Part shown: positions 6,220 through 7,122 of the stretch, piece by piece
How positions within the stretch are numbered: position 1 is the stretch's first letter
Layout: every line of letters starts with the position of its first letter
Source: Actinomycetota bacterium
Lineage (GTDB): Bacteria; Actinomycetota; Humimicrobiia; Humimicrobiales; Humimicrobiaceae
Reading direction: 5' to 3'
Length of the DNA: 7,122 bases
Assembly: GCA_016932375.1 (NCBI GenBank)
Contig: JAFGDA010000109.1
Span: 1-7,122 of the forward strand
Made by a program: the position numbers and the translations under genes
The notes under the pieces: generated by a model
Told to the model about the DNA's origin: nothing
Databases searched by the model: none
The model's input: the letters and a program-made list of their open reading frames with translations, nothing else

Positions 6220-7122
6220 CTTAAAATTTGCTGTGATTGGCGCAGGACATGGGGGGAAAGCCCTTGCTGCACACCTGGCAATAAAAGGATTTGATGTTAA
6301 TCTCTATAACCGTACATTGTTCAGGATACAACCCATAATAAAAATGAAGGGGATCGAGCTGGAAGGTGAAATCAGGGGCTTTGGAAGACTGGATGTTATT
6401 TCCGATGATATGGAAAAGGTGATAAAAGACGTTGATATCGTTATGGTTGTTGTGCCTGCCGATGCACACCGGACCATTGCAGAAAGATGCGCGCCATTTT
6501 TAAAAGATGGCCAGATAGTTGTCCTTAACCCGGGAAGGACCTGCGGTGCCCTTGAGTTCCTGAAGGTACTCAGGGAAAACGGAAACCATACAAATGTAAT
6601 TGTTTCTGAGGCGCAGACGTTCATCTATGCAAGCAGGGGTATGGGCCCTGCTACTGCAAAGATATTCAGGATAAAGCAGGCTATACCGGTAGCTGCTATT
6701 CCATCCTCCGGGACAGGCGAGGTGCTTGGGAAACTTAACCAGGCTTTTCCCGAATTTATAGCTGCTTCAGATGTCATCGAAACAAGTTTTAACAATATGG
6801 GTGCGGTATTCCATCCCTCAATAACAATACTTAATGCCAGCCGGATAGAATCCACCCTTGGTAATTTCCAGTTCTATATTGAAGGGGTAACACAGTCAGT
6901 TGCAAGGATACTTGAATCAGTGGATGAGGAAAGGGTAAAAGTGGCCGGCAGCCTAAAATGCGAAAACATCTACTCAGCTATTGACTGGCTTTCAATGGCA
7001 TATAATGTTGTCGAGGACAGCCTTTTTGATGCAATACACAGCAATCCGGGTTATGTCGGGATAATGGCACCGCGCACCACCAATGTAAGGTATATAACCG
7101 AAGACGTACCCATGAGCCTTGT
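6212..7122 (+). CDS. NAD/NADP octopine/nopaline dehydrogenase-family protein (3' end cut off)
   Basis: The frame from ATG 6212 stays open to the window edge (303 codons plus two bases); relatives are about 360 residues, so roughly 55-60 are missing. The N-terminus is a Rossmann NAD(P) domain with AVIGAGHGG, where G10, G12 and G15 form GxGxxG. Typical family blocks follow: VVVPADAH, LNPGRTCGALEF, SEAQTFIYASR, a ...NNMGAVFHP segment with His201, LNASRIE, YIEGVT, DEERVKVA and RYITEDVP (293-300). His201 is in the place of the catalytic histidine of octopine dehydrogenase (His212 in the scallop enzyme). Characterised members reductively condense an amino acid with a 2-keto acid to form an opine, or do the reverse, but many family members have unknown substrates, so I name no substrate. 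The start lies 8 bases inside dnaE behind a good AAGGGAA site, implying cotranscription and possible translational coupling. Glycerol-3-phosphate or ketopantoate reductases share the fold but not the HP and RYxxEDVP blocks. Confidence 0.88.
   Translation, partial: MHDLKFAVIGAGHGGKALAAHLAIKGFDVNLYNRTLFRIQPIIKMKGIELEGEIRGFGRLDVISDDMEKVIKDVDIVMVVVPADAHRTIAERCAPFLKDGQIVVLNPGRTCGALEFLKVLRENGNHTNVIVSEAQTFIYASRGMGPATAKIFRIKQAIPVAAIPSSGTGEVLGKLNQAFPEFIAASDVIETSFNNMGAVFHPSITILNASRIESTLGNFQFYIEGVTQSVARILESVDEERVKVAGSLKCENIYSAIDWLSMAYNVVEDSLFDAIHSNPGYVGIMAPRTTNVRYITEDVPMSL

Noticed and set aside
6216..6224. ATG at 6216 overlapping the dnaE stop (ATGA) as the next gene's start
   Set aside because: It reads ATG ACT TAA and stops at once; ATG 6212 is in the right frame and well placed after AAGGGAA.
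6304..6855. Reverse-strand open frames (6304-6624 and 6625-6855) near the right edge
   Set aside because: They are shadows of the + strand dehydrogenase gene, which has strong family motifs throughout and runs off the window.
1..7122. CRISPR array, tRNA, rRNA, insertion sequence, phage or toxin-antitoxin genes
   Set aside because: No regularly spaced repeats, cloverleaf-like sequence, terminal inverted repeats or matching protein motifs were seen on either strand; nearly all the window is accounted for by four conventional genes.

Overview
The window looks like chromosomal DNA from a bacterium that is probably uncultivated, moderately AT-rich and fond of AGG (Arg) and ATA (Ile) codons. All four genes lie on the + strand, are densely packed and intact as far as they are visible, and the two gaps between genes (102 and 190 bases) are clearly AT-rich. 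A DnaE-type replicase, a PilB/GspE-type ATPase and LarB fix the domain as Bacteria. I cannot name a phylum with confidence. A DnaE with a complete PHP metal site, little Shine-Dalgarno signal at two genes, and AGG/ATA codon use would fit several deep-branching lineages, such as deep Actinomycetota or Firmicutes-like groups; this is only an impression.

Layout: (1) 3-707, the 3' part of larB, open at the left edge, encoding the NaAD carboxylase/hydrolase that starts nickel-pincer cofactor synthesis. (2) 708-809, an AT-rich gap with a possible -10 element, a weak dyad and an 8-codon mini-ORF ending 2 bases before the next start. (3) 810-2495, a 561-residue PilB/GspE/MshE-family secretion or pilus ATPase with two near-complete MshEN (c-di-GMP-binding type) motifs, intact Walker boxes and a zinc tetracysteine site. 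(4) 2496-2685, a gap with two adjacent hairpins (likely the pilB terminator) and a promoter whose -10 TATAAT lies only 9 bases before dnaE. (5) 2686-6219, full-length dnaE (1177 residues), the replicative DNA polymerase III alpha subunit. (6) 6212 to the right edge, the first 303 codons of an NAD/NADP octopine/nopaline dehydrogenase-family gene, overlapping the end of dnaE by 8 bases and so probably cotranscribed with it.

The genes do not form one obvious pathway: cofactor synthesis, pilus/secretion motor, replication and an opine-dehydrogenase-like enzyme sit side by side. dnaE and the dehydrogenase look like one transcription unit; pilB seems to have its own promoter and terminator; larB belongs to whatever lies to the left. 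I found no mobile element, CRISPR array, tRNA, rRNA or phage gene and no convincing undescribed system. The points most worth a second look are the missing Shine-Dalgarno sequences and mini-ORFs before pilB and dnaE (possible leaderless or coupled translation), the double hairpin with an alternative pairing, the c-di-GMP-type input domain on an ATPase lacking visible pilus neighbours, and the complete PHP proofreading site in DnaE.
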